Shown here one piece after another: positions 1 to 7,863 of a stretch of 34,194 bases of DNA (positions are counted from its first letter, which is position 1; each line of letters starts with the position of its first letter). The stretch is taken from IMG/VR virus record IMGVR_UViG_3300027969_000259, positions 1 to 34,194 of that record. One strand, 5' to 3'. Position numbers and translations under genes: made by a program. This stretch comes from a virus. The notes below the pieces were generated by a model. It was not told the origin of the DNA and searched no databases. It was given only the letters and a program-made list of their open reading frames with translations.

Positions 1-120
1 GAACAGATTGATCCAACGCCTGTTGCAAAAGTTAAGCAAACTAAAGTAAAATCAATTCAAGAGGTTAAAGCTGATATACCGTCAGTCGATACACAAGAAT
101 TACAACGGTCTATAAGCTAC
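1..120. repeat. terminal redundancy, left copy
   Basis: These 120 bases are identical to 34071-34190. The next base differs (C at 121, A at 34191) and the last three bases of the window match again. The repeat lies inside a coding sequence whose frame is preserved across the joint. This fits a circular assembly overlap of a headful-packaged, circularly permuted genome better than a true fixed terminal repeat, although the latter cannot be excluded from sequence alone. Confidence 0.93.
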
Positions 121-264
121 CTTGAAAGACAACGGAATAACATCCTTGAAGCGGTAGCGGTCAGACACCAGCAGGCTCTTATGCAAGAGCAATTGAGGGT
201 AATGGAAGCCAAACGCCTAGAGGAACTAGACGATGAGGTTGCATTATTACTACTCTTAAATTAA
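1..264 (+). CDS. 3' part of a coiled-coil phage protein that begins at 33849
   Basis: Frame 1 is open from the first base to a TAA at 262-264. Joined at the terminal repeat to the gene that starts at 33849, it makes a 161-residue protein. This part is rich in Glu, Gln, Lys and Arg, looks helical or coiled-coil, and ends in a run of leucines. The gene lies between the large tail fibre gene and the glycosyltransferase-like gene. I do not recognise a function. A structural or fibre-associated role would only be a guess from position. Confidence 0.8.
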   Translation, partial: EQIDPTPVAKVKQTKVKSIQEVKADIPSVDTQELQRSISYLERQRNNILEAVAVRHQQALMQEQLRVMEAKRLEELDDEVALLLLLN

Positions 265-1154
265 ATCCGCACGCAGAATACAAAAAAGCATACGAACACT
301 TGCACGCTGGCAGGTTAGACGCTGGTTTTAGATTGTTTGAGTACCGTTGGCATCCTGATGTCATGGCAAATCACCTTGAAGGTTACGCTAAACCCCTAAA
401 AATGCCTGTTTGGAGAGGTGAAAGCCTGATTGGAAAGTCGATAACCATTGTTGCAGAGCAAGGTTTTGGCGATATTATTCAATACGCACGGTTCTTACCT
501 TTTTTAAAGGTAATGGGTGCTAAAAAAGTGGTTTTATTGCAAAGCGGCTCACTTCATTTGCTGTTTGGTCAGATGGATTGCATCGATAACTTTTCAAATA
601 TGCCCGAAGAAGGAGTGGCCACAGAATCAGACTACTGGCTTGGCATCATTTCCCTGCCTTATTACATCAGTCTAGCCCCAGCCTACGCAAAAGCCCTGTT
701 TCCAATATCTTTAAAGAAAATAGTGGGTTCTGAAGGCTATTTAGACGCCATTCCCAGCAATATTCCCAAGAAAATAGGCGTTAATTGGGCTACTTCTAAA
801 GGTATTTTGCACTATGTACGCACCCTGAACCCTGAACTTATGTATGAAGCCGTGGGTGATGACGCTTATTCCCTGAATGTCGATGAAGACAAGTTTTGGA
901 CGCCCCTGCCTGACGATGGTTGGAAGCAAGATTGGAGCAAGACTGCAAGCCACCTGAAGGCTCTAAAAGGCTTGGTAACGGTAGATACGGGGATAGCCCA
1001 CCTAGCAGGTGCTTTGGGCGTCAGAACCATCGTAATCATGCCTAGAAAGGAATTTAAGTGCTGGCGTTGGAAGCACGGCACTTGGTACAACTCGGTAGTT
1101 ACGGTTGAAGAAGATGAAATGGACAAAATACCCGAAATCATAAGGAGAATGTAA
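246..1154 (+). CDS. glycosyltransferase-like protein (GT9/heptosyltransferase-type fold)
   Basis: The C-terminal half carries the sequence VDTGIAHLAGALG followed by a hydrophobic strand and a Trp-rich segment (CWRWKHGTWY). This is typical of the nucleotide-sugar side of GT9-like enzymes that occur with TPR segments in phages. An EQGFGDIIQYARFLP motif marks the first Rossmann half. Such proteins may modify host surface sugars or virion proteins, but the acceptor is unknown. Start: there is no ATG, GTG or TTG between the in-frame stop at 234 and a TTG at 300. The conserved-looking segment LNPHAEYKKAYEH lies upstream of that TTG, and GAGG (235-238) sits 7 nt before an ATT at 246. I therefore place the start at ATT 246. 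The conservative alternative is TTG 300. Confidence 0.72.
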   Translation: MTTLKLNPHAEYKKAYEHLHAGRLDAGFRLFEYRWHPDVMANHLEGYAKPLKMPVWRGESLIGKSITIVAEQGFGDIIQYARFLPFLKVMGAKKVVLLQSGSLHLLFGQMDCIDNFSNMPEEGVATESDYWLGIISLPYYISLAPAYAKALFPISLKKIVGSEGYLDAIPSNIPKKIGVNWATSKGILHYVRTLNPELMYEAVGDDAYSLNVDEDKFWTPLPDDGWKQDWSKTASHLKALKGLVTVDTGIAHLAGALGVRTIVIMPRKEFKCWRWKHGTWYNSVVTVEEDEMDKIPEIIRRM

Positions 1155-1552
1155 TGGCTTTAGTCAAAGTCACAGTTAAATGCCCACACTGCAAGGTTGA
1201 TCATGAAGAATATGATGCAACGCAATATGATGACAAGGAAAAGTACCTTGCTTATTGGAATATTCCGTTTAATACGCCTGAAGCTGAAGAAGCGTGGCAA
1301 GCCAAGTTAAATATGACCCCAAAAGAAGCCCCAATGGTGATGCCTGATATTGAGGGCCACATCAGCATGGCAGACGGTCAATGGGTGTCCAGTCGCTCAA
1401 AGCATCGTGAGAACTTAAAGCGTAATAACTGCATTGAACTGGGTAACGATGTGCCAACCCAGCAAAAAAGCCACGAATTTAGCAAAAAACAGCATCAAGA
1501 ACGCAAGCAACAAATTGCGGAAATTGCATACTCCAAACTTAACTATAGATAG
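1154..1552 (+). CDS. conserved phage protein with zinc-ribbon-like N-terminus
   Basis: The protein has 132 residues. The N-terminus has a CPHC pair at about residues 10-13, but no clear second Cys pair nearby, so metal binding is uncertain. The middle has an SRSKHRENLKRNNCIELGND segment that recurs in many phage proteins encoded next to scaffold genes. The C-terminus is basic and helical. The ATG overlaps the upstream stop (TAATG), so translation is probably coupled. The function is unknown; its place just before the scaffold suggests a head or morphogenesis role. Confidence 0.75.
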   Translation: MALVKVTVKCPHCKVDHEEYDATQYDDKEKYLAYWNIPFNTPEAEEAWQAKLNMTPKEAPMVMPDIEGHISMADGQWVSSRSKHRENLKRNNCIELGNDVPTQQKSHEFSKKQHQERKQQIAEIAYSKLNYR

Positions 1553-1560
1553 GAAAAACC

Positions 1561-2658
1561 ATGTCAGATGACCGCAGAGAGATGTTAGAAGCCGCATTAG
1601 ACCAAGCCGAAGAAGGCACACTGGAAGCACCTGTTGAAAAGGAGATAGAAGTAAATGACGATCCAATCCAAACCGAAAACGCCAGCGAAGAAGGTAGCCA
1701 AGAAAGCACAGATCGTGACGAAAAAGGTCGCTTCAAAGGTAGTCAGGAAGAAGCCAGTAGCCAAGACGATACCCCTGAAGAATCTGAACTGGTTGCAGAA
1801 GCTAGTGATGCTGATGAAGAACCCGAAATAAAACGCCCAACCACTTGGAAAAAGGAATATAGGGATGTTTGGGACAAAATGGCAGGCGGCAAGCCTTTGG
1901 ATAAAGAAGAGTTTGCTAAGTTTGCTGAATATGCCAACCAGCGTGAAGCTGAATACAAAAAAGGCGTTTCTGCCTATAAAGGCGAAGCTGACAACGCAAG
2001 ACAATTAACCGAAGCTATTGGTCAATTTGCCCCTGAACTACAGGCACAAGGAATCCACCCCGTAGCTTGGATTAATAATCTTGGCCGTGCCCACATGGTT
2101 TTATCCAAAGCACCTTACGATCAGAAGGTTCAGATGTTCCATAGACTTGCACAAGATTATGGAATACAATTAAATTCAGATAGCTTACAAATGCCTGAAC
2201 AGGCGTATGTAGATCCGTATCAACAACAGTTAATGCAACAGCTTCAAGCAACACAACAGCAGGTGCAACAACTGTCAGCGATTCGGGAGCAAGAGGAAAA
2301 TGCTCGATTGAGTAATGAAATCAGTCGGGTTAGTAGTGACAAGGAGCGGTTTCCGCACTTTGAGATGGTAAGGGAAGATATGGCTCAACTACTTGAGCGA
2401 GGTTTAGCCCCAAACCTAGAAACGGCTTATGCCAAAGCAGTGCGTATGAATGATGAAGCGTTTAAGTTGGAACAGGAAAAACTCCTGAAGTCCGCAGGAA
2501 CACAAGCATCTAAGGCACAGCAAGTAGCAAAAGCCAAAGCAACTGCTGTTAGTCCACGATCCGTTACTCCTAGCGGTCAAGTGTCTAAGACAGATGCAAA
2601 GGATAGACGATCCTTGCTGATGGCTAATTTAGCCGATGCAGAGGGTGGTCGGGTTTAA
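1561..2658 (+). CDS. putative capsid scaffolding protein
   Basis: The protein has 365 residues. The first 100 are extremely acidic (many Glu, Asp, Ser). A helical middle follows (RPTTWKKEYRDVWDKM motif at about 92-107), then a Gln-rich coiled coil at about residues 220-250 and a basic C-terminus. An acidic, helical protein encoded immediately before the major capsid gene is typical of internal scaffolds of HK97-fold podoviruses. No protease motif is visible. The SD AGGAAAA precedes the ATG. The assignment rests on position and composition, not on a conserved motif. Confidence 0.75.
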   Translation: MSDDRREMLEAALDQAEEGTLEAPVEKEIEVNDDPIQTENASEEGSQESTDRDEKGRFKGSQEEASSQDDTPEESELVAEASDADEEPEIKRPTTWKKEYRDVWDKMAGGKPLDKEEFAKFAEYANQREAEYKKGVSAYKGEADNARQLTEAIGQFAPELQAQGIHPVAWINNLGRAHMVLSKAPYDQKVQMFHRLAQDYGIQLNSDSLQMPEQAYVDPYQQQLMQQLQATQQQVQQLSAIREQEENARLSNEISRVSSDKERFPHFEMVREDMAQLLERGLAPNLETAYAKAVRMNDEAFKLEQEKLLKSAGTQASKAQQVAKAKATAVSPRSVTPSGQVSKTDAKDRRSLLMANLADAEGGRV

Positions 2659-2669
2659 CTTAATTTAAT

Positions 2670-2686
2670 AAAGGAAATATCATGGC
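2670..2686 (+). promoter_or_regulatory. strong translation initiation region, copy 1
   Basis: AAAGGAAATATCATGGC spans the Shine-Dalgarno and start of the coat gene. The same 17 bases recur at 3694-3710 before the next virion gene. Confidence 0.7.
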
Positions 2687-3662
2687 TTTTGCTAACTCAG
2701 CAATCACCGATATTATCGCTACCACCATTCAAAGTCGTAGCGGAGTATTGGCAGATAACTTGACACAAAACAACGCAATTCTTCAGCGTCTTAACTCTAA
2801 AGGTAACGTTCGTCCTTTTTCAGGCGGAAATGTAATCTTAGAGGAGATAATGTATAATGACCCAAATACTAATAATGCTAACTCGTATAGTGGCTATGAA
2901 GTATTAAACATTACCCCTGACAGCCCCATCAGTGCGGCACAGTTCAGCATCACTCAATACGCAGACTCAGTAACAATGTCTGGTCTTGAAATGTTACAAA
3001 ACAGTTCTAAAGAAGCAATCATCGACTTGTTAGATGGTCGTATGCAAGTTTCTGAAGCACGTTTGTTGAACCGTATCTCTACTGACCTTTATGGTGACGG
3101 TACAGGTAATGGCGGTAAAAACATCACAGGTTTGGCGGCCGCAATCAGTGTTTCTCCATCCAGTGGCACGTACGGTGGAATCAATAGAGCAAACTGGGAT
3201 TTTTGGCGTAACCAAGCAACAACTGGTGCTGACTCAGCCGCTTTGATTCAAGCCGCAATGACAACAGCCGCTATTAAGTCCGTTCGTGGAACTGATAAAA
3301 CTGACCTCATCATCGCTGGTAACACTTTGTATCAACGTTATGTTGCATCCCTCCAAGCTATTCAGCGTATTGCTGGTGTAGACGAAGGTGCGGCAGGCTT
3401 TGCATCATTGAAGTTCTACGGTGGCGGTATGTCTGCTGATGTGGTATTGGGTGGTGGTATTGGTGCTCAAGAGAACGCATTGTATATGTATCTTTTGAAT
3501 ACTAATTACATCTTCTTCCGCCCACACAAAGAGCGTAATTTCGTTCCTATTGGTGGCGAGCGTCAATCCATAAATCAGGATGCGATCGTAAAATTATATG
3601 GTTGGGCCGGAAATTTAACTACTTCTAACAGCCAACTACAAGGCGTGTTGACAGGTACTTAA
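2682..3662 (+). CDS. major capsid (coat) protein
   Basis: The protein has 326 residues, with the order and composition of tailed-phage coat proteins: an N-terminal helical segment, a central GYEVLNITPDSP/ISAAQFSITQYA region, a DLLDGRMQVSEARLLNRIS spine-helix-like segment, and a C-terminal R.NFVPIGGERQSINQDAIV segment near the end. It forms the icosahedral shell around the scaffold encoded upstream. The initiation region AAAGGAAATATCATGGC is repeated exactly at the next gene, consistent with high expression of both. Family-level confidence is high; the precise Pfam family is not determined. Confidence 0.9.
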   Translation: MAFANSAITDIIATTIQSRSGVLADNLTQNNAILQRLNSKGNVRPFSGGNVILEEIMYNDPNTNNANSYSGYEVLNITPDSPISAAQFSITQYADSVTMSGLEMLQNSSKEAIIDLLDGRMQVSEARLLNRISTDLYGDGTGNGGKNITGLAAAISVSPSSGTYGGINRANWDFWRNQATTGADSAALIQAAMTTAAIKSVRGTDKTDLIIAGNTLYQRYVASLQAIQRIAGVDEGAAGFASLKFYGGGMSADVVLGGGIGAQENALYMYLLNTNYIFFRPHKERNFVPIGGERQSINQDAIVKLYGWAGNLTTSNSQLQGVLTGT

Positions 3663-3693
3663 TCGTACTTATTAACTCTACTTAACTAATAGA

Positions 3694-3710
3694 AAAGGAA
3701 ATATCATGGC
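3694..3710 (+). promoter_or_regulatory. strong translation initiation region, copy 2
   Basis: These 17 bases are identical to 2670-2686. They comprise the Shine-Dalgarno, a spacer and the ATG of the small head-associated gene. Confidence 0.7.
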
Positions 3711-4002
3711 ATATTCAACCCTACCCATCGCAGGTGTAGATCTTGTGGATACACAAACCGCTACTGAATTAGCGGCTCAAGGCACTCCTGCTAGCACTGG
3801 CCCATTGGGTCTGCAAACTTTTGGTAACGATGGTCTGCGTTATGTATGGGCAGTAGCTGGTGCGGCTATTACAGCTTCAACAGCAACTTGCTCAGTAAAC
3901 GCTTCAACCTTTGTTGCAACTGGTTCTGCTGGCACTTACTTGTCACCAACAGTCGCAATGGCTTCAGGCGATTATGGTTGGTTTAGCAAGGCTAGTGTTT
4001 AA
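3706..4002 (+). CDS. small Ala/Thr/Ser-rich virion protein, candidate capsid decoration protein
   Basis: The protein has 98 residues, is beta-rich, has few charged residues, and is dominated by Ala, Thr, Gly and Ser. It directly follows the coat gene, shares its exact translation initiation sequence, and is closed by a strong terminator. It is therefore probably made in similar amounts to coat protein. Decoration or head-stabilising proteins are common in this position. The sequence has no motif I recognise, so the role is inference from context. Confidence 0.6.
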   Translation: MAYSTLPIAGVDLVDTQTATELAAQGTPASTGPLGLQTFGNDGLRYVWAVAGAAITASTATCSVNASTFVATGSAGTYLSPTVAMASGDYGWFSKASV

Positions 4003-4024
4003 TAGCTTTATGTAGTAAAAACGG

Positions 4025-4053
4025 GGGGTTACCTTAACGGGTAGCCCCTTTTT
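4025..4053 (+). terminator. rho-independent terminator after the coat/decoration genes
   Basis: GGGGTTACC (4025-4033) pairs with GGTAGCCCC (4040-4048), nine pairs including one G-U, around a 6-nt loop. TTTTT follows at 4049-4053. It would separate coat-level transcription from the downstream tail genes. Confidence 0.9.
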
Positions 4054-4088
4054 ACCTTTAACAACCTAATACCTTAGGAGAATTAAAA

Positions 4089-4736
4089 ATGGCTTTACCA
4101 TCAGACGAAAACAATGCAGATTCACGCTTACAAGTACGCTTTTATAAAAAACCCGTACATCAAGAGCAAGAATCAATAGATGCTGGCAGACCAATCTACA
4201 AAGAGTTTGATTTTGTACATATTTGCGTTGCTGGCGATACCCTAACCGAAATTGACACTTACGCCTTACAAAGTCATAAACAGCGTTTCCCAATCCAATG
4301 GGCAAACTATATGAATCGGGTAGGTGCAAACGATCAGGAAGTGGTTGGAACACCTGTAGCAGAATGGCCTTTAGTATCAAAAAGCCAAGCTGAAGAATTA
4401 CGGGCAATGAAGTTCTTTACCGTGGAATCTATTGCAAGTGCGTCAGATCAACAGTTACAGCGTATGGGTATGGCGGCAGGAATGTCCCCTTATTCGTTCC
4501 GTGACAAAGCAAAGGCATTTTTAAATCTAGCAACAACTTCAGCAGAAACAGATAAGCGTGAGCATGAAATTAACGCTTTGAAAGAAGAACTTGCCAAAAA
4601 GGATCTAGAAACTGCTAAAATGAAAGCAGAAACAGATGCAAAGCTGGCTCAAATGCAGGATCAAATGGCCGCTATACTTGCCGCTGTTGGTGAAAAGAAA
4701 CCCCGTAAAAAAGCGGTAGCCACAGAGGAAGCCTAA
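4089..4736 (+). CDS. conserved phage head-region protein with C-terminal coiled coil
   Basis: The protein has 215 residues. The N-terminal domain (about 1-125) contains a GDTLTEIDTYA segment and a QRFPIQWANYMN motif. The middle looks like a small helical domain (LRAMKFFTVESIASASDQQL, then RMGMAAG), reminiscent of a helix-hairpin-helix-type fold. Residues 150-200 form a charged coiled coil ending in a Lys/Arg-rich tail. It has a good SD (AGGAG at 4077-4081) after the terminator. It lies between coat and adaptor genes, so a head-completion role is plausible but not shown. Confidence 0.7.
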   Translation: MALPSDENNADSRLQVRFYKKPVHQEQESIDAGRPIYKEFDFVHICVAGDTLTEIDTYALQSHKQRFPIQWANYMNRVGANDQEVVGTPVAEWPLVSKSQAEELRAMKFFTVESIASASDQQLQRMGMAAGMSPYSFRDKAKAFLNLATTSAETDKREHEINALKEELAKKDLETAKMKAETDAKLAQMQDQMAAILAAVGEKKPRKKAVATEEA

Positions 4737-4737
4737 T

Positions 4738-5643
4738 ATGTCATCAACAATGCTTGAATTAGTCCAGCAAGTCACCGCTGAACTTAACTTAGCCGTACCC
4801 ACTTTCGTTCAAGGTAACACCAGCCAAGATGTTCAACAGATTCTTGCGTTGATGAATCGTGCTGGGTATGACTTGATTAAGGAACATGACTGGCAAGCAT
4901 TGGAACTGGAATATCGTTTCTACACAAACGCAATAACCACAACCTGCGATACAACGAATGGTACTTATCTATTAAATAACATTCCAAGTACCGTAGGTTT
5001 GGACAGCAATTATTCGATTGTTGGTACAAGCGTTCCACAAGATACTTACGTTGATGAAGTTATTAATTCAACTAGCTTAACTACCACCCAGTTATCCTCA
5101 GCAACATCCATTGGTGGTTCAGTCACGTTTAGTAGGACTATTTATCCCCTGCCGCCTGACTATGAAACCATTACAGACAATACTCACTGGGACAAAACTA
5201 AACATTGGCAAATGCTTGGCCCTGTTGACGCACAGCAATGGCAGTGGCTTAAATCAGGATATATCTCCACAGGCCCACGGGTGCGTTGGAGAATCTTGGG
5301 TAATAAGTTTGAAATATGGCCACCTTACAACACCCAAGAATATCTAGGGTTTGAGTACCGTTCAAAGGGCTGGGTAAGAAGTGCTACCGATGCCGTAAAG
5401 AACAGCTTTACCGCAGACACCGACACAGCCGTGCTGGATGACACAGTCATTGTATTGCTGACAAAACTTAAATATTTCCAAATTAAGTCTTTTGACACTA
5501 CCGCACTGCAACAAGATTATGCCCGTTACTTAAGCGTTGCTAAAGCTAACGATAAAGGTTCTGCAACCCTGTCATTTGCACCTGCACCAAGTGCTGTGCT
5601 TATTGGCTGGGCAAACATTCCTGATACTGGTTACGGTAGTTAA
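4738..5643 (+). CDS. head-tail adaptor, P22 gp4-like
   Basis: The protein has 301 residues. The N-terminus (LELVQQVTAELNL, then QQILALMNRAGYDLIKEHDW) is the helical start typical of gp4-like connector/adaptor proteins that dock under the portal ring. The rest is beta-rich with a YPLPPDYETITDNTHWD segment common in this family. It is encoded directly before the gp10-like tail hub, as in P22-type gene order. It overlaps neither neighbour, with 1-2 nt gaps. The assignment comes from family resemblance and order. Confidence 0.72.
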   Translation: MSSTMLELVQQVTAELNLAVPTFVQGNTSQDVQQILALMNRAGYDLIKEHDWQALELEYRFYTNAITTTCDTTNGTYLLNNIPSTVGLDSNYSIVGTSVPQDTYVDEVINSTSLTTTQLSSATSIGGSVTFSRTIYPLPPDYETITDNTHWDKTKHWQMLGPVDAQQWQWLKSGYISTGPRVRWRILGNKFEIWPPYNTQEYLGFEYRSKGWVRSATDAVKNSFTADTDTAVLDDTVIVLLTKLKYFQIKSFDTTALQQDYARYLSVAKANDKGSATLSFAPAPSAVLIGWANIPDTGYGS

Positions 5644-5645
5644 TT

Positions 5646-7418
5646 ATGGCGGTCGCTAAGAAGTTCACCGCCACAACCGCTTCATTAGCTTCCCCTATTG
5701 GTGGTTGGAACGCAAGAGATTCATTGGCTGAAATGCAACCGTTAGATGCGGTGCAATTAGTTAATTTTTTTCCAACGCCAACCGATGTGACCTTAAGAAA
5801 AGGTTACTCAAAGGCTTCAACTGGTATCACTGGTAATGTAGAAACCCTAATGAACTACGCTGGGTATGATGGCGTAAACACCCTTTTTGCTGTTGCCAAC
5901 GGTGTTATTTATAACGCATCGACTTCTACCGCAACTTCTGTATTTACTGGTTTAACTAACAGTAGATTCCAACATTGCATGATTAGTACCGATGGTGGCA
6001 ATTTCATTATTGCGGTAAACGGTGTTGATCCTGCCATCATTTATGACGGTGTACGCTGGTATAAGATGGCTACCACAACTACCGCCCAAACTATTAGCAC
6101 TATCACAAGGGGTGGTTCGGGTAACTTAACAGCTACCGTAACTACTGCCGCACCGCATGGCCTAGCAACTAGCAACCGTGTATCCATCTCGGGTGCAACC
6201 GAAGCTAATTACAACGGCACTTATGCTATTACCGTAACTGGTGCATCAACCTTTACTTACACGATGGCTACCGCACCAGCGGCCAATGCTACCGTAGTCG
6301 GAACTTATACCGTATTGGGCATTACAGGCGTTAATAGTAATGTTTTCGTCAATGTCAATATGTGCCAAAACAGGTTGTTTTTTGTACAAAAAGACAGCAT
6401 GACCTTTTGGTATTTGAATGTTGAATCCATCGGTGGTGCGGCATTAGACTTTCCATTGGGATCAATTGCCCGTTCAGGTGGATTCTTGCAAGCAATGGGT
6501 ACTTGGACTTTAGATGCTGGTTATGGCGTAGATGACCTATCCGCTTTTGTTACCAGTATGGGCGAAGTCATTGTTTACAAGGGTACAAACCCATCAGATG
6601 CAAATAATTGGTCTGAAGTCGGTGTGTGGCAAATGGGTCAAACCTTTGCTAGACGTTGCTTTTTCAAGTTTGGCGGTGATTTACTCTTGCTAACCCAAGA
6701 CGGCTTAGTACCAATGTCTGCCGCCCTGCAATCTTCACGCTTAGATCCAAGAATTAACCTAACCGACAAGATTTTCTACGCTGTAAGTCAGGCGGCAACT
6801 AATTTTTATGCTGAATTTGGCTGGCAAATCAATTATTTTGCTAGTGAAAATATGCTGATTCTTAATATTCCTACTGGAAGCGGTAAGGAACAGTATGTAA
6901 TGCACACGATTACAAAGTCTTGGGCTAGATTTACGGGAATAAACGCATTTTGCTGGGAAGCATCAGCAAACAACAAGATTTACTTTGGTGCTAATGGCTT
7001 TGTTGGCAATTTTTACGATCAAACCTCGGATGCTGGCAATAATATTGTTGCAACTGCACAACAAGCCTATAGTTATTTTGACAGCCGTGGGCAGTTAAAA
7101 CGCTTTACCCTAGTACGCCCCATCCTACAGACAGATAACGGCTTACCGACCGTTCTGTGCGGTATTAGCACCGATTTTGACACCGTTCCGCTTACCAATC
7201 AGATAGCCTTTAACCCGTCTATTGTAAATACAGGTATTTGGGACTTAAGTACTTGGGATAACGCCAACTGGGGCGGTGGTTTAACTACCACAAAGGTTTG
7301 GCAAGGCGTTACAGGAACAGGCTACGCTGGATCAATTAACTTAAACGTGGCATCGCAAGGAATTGAGTTTCATTGGGCATCAAGTGATTATGTGATGGAA
7401 AAGGGTGGGGTTTTATAA
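5646..7418 (+). CDS. tail hub / DNA stabilisation protein, P22 gp10-like
   Basis: The protein has 590 residues. It opens with SPIGGWNARDSLAEMQPLDA and an NFFPTPTDVTLRKGY segment, hallmarks of the podovirus tail nozzle/hub family that closes the portal after packaging. Repeated beta hairpins suggest a propeller-like body. An inserted HGLATSNRVSISGA/YNGTYAITV beta-sandwich module (about residues 165-220) is a mobile domain seen in many tail proteins. The gene sits between the adaptor and ejection genes. Confidence 0.8.
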   Translation: MAVAKKFTATTASLASPIGGWNARDSLAEMQPLDAVQLVNFFPTPTDVTLRKGYSKASTGITGNVETLMNYAGYDGVNTLFAVANGVIYNASTSTATSVFTGLTNSRFQHCMISTDGGNFIIAVNGVDPAIIYDGVRWYKMATTTTAQTISTITRGGSGNLTATVTTAAPHGLATSNRVSISGATEANYNGTYAITVTGASTFTYTMATAPAANATVVGTYTVLGITGVNSNVFVNVNMCQNRLFFVQKDSMTFWYLNVESIGGAALDFPLGSIARSGGFLQAMGTWTLDAGYGVDDLSAFVTSMGEVIVYKGTNPSDANNWSEVGVWQMGQTFARRCFFKFGGDLLLLTQDGLVPMSAALQSSRLDPRINLTDKIFYAVSQAATNFYAEFGWQINYFASENMLILNIPTGSGKEQYVMHTITKSWARFTGINAFCWEASANNKIYFGANGFVGNFYDQTSDAGNNIVATAQQAYSYFDSRGQLKRFTLVRPILQTDNGLPTVLCGISTDFDTVPLTNQIAFNPSIVNTGIWDLSTWDNANWGGGLTTTKVWQGVTGTGYAGSINLNVASQGIEFHWASSDYVMEKGGVL

Positions 7419-7862
7419 TTGCGTAGAGTTACTACTGAAAACCAACGTTATATGGGCGATTGGCTGGTCAGATTAATGAACCACCCTTTACCTGAGGAAA
7501 CAGTATGTATTGGACAGGAAATAGATGGAACTTTGGCGGCAGTAGTAGGTTTTTGCGGTTTTATGCCAAATTCTTGTCAAATGCACATTGCGGCAGTTGA
7601 CGAAGTAAATTGGATCAATAAAGATTTATTGTGGGCGGCTTTTGATTACCCCTTTAATGTTTTAAATGTAAAGGTTATACTAGGACAAATCTGTGCAAGT
7701 AACACAGATGCACTAAGGTTAAACCGACACTTAGGCTTTAAAGTTGTAGCTGAAATACCTGATGCCCACATGGATGGTGATTTGGTAATTATGGCTATGA
7801 GGAAAGAGGATTGTCGGTGGTTAGACATCCAATGTCCTTTGAGAAAGTTAAAAGGGGAATAA
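7419..7862 (+). CDS. GNAT-family N-acetyltransferase-like protein
   Basis: The protein has 147 residues and starts with TTG immediately after the upstream stop. A GQICASNTDALRLNRHLGFKVVAEIPDA segment (shown across about 92-118) has the acetyl-CoA-binding helix and the LGF strand of GNAT enzymes. The C-terminus MAMRKEDCRWL is also typical of phage members placed among tail genes. The substrate is unknown. It may acetylate a virion or host protein or the molecule that the fibres touch. Confidence 0.75.
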   Translation: MRRVTTENQRYMGDWLVRLMNHPLPEETVCIGQEIDGTLAAVVGFCGFMPNSCQMHIAAVDEVNWINKDLLWAAFDYPFNVLNVKVILGQICASNTDALRLNRHLGFKVVAEIPDAHMDGDLVIMAMRKEDCRWLDIQCPLRKLKGE

Positions 7863-7863
7863 C

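Noticed and set aside
2750-3000. TTGACA-like -35 inside the coat gene (2761)
   Set aside because: No matching -10 at suitable distance and it lies within coding sequence.
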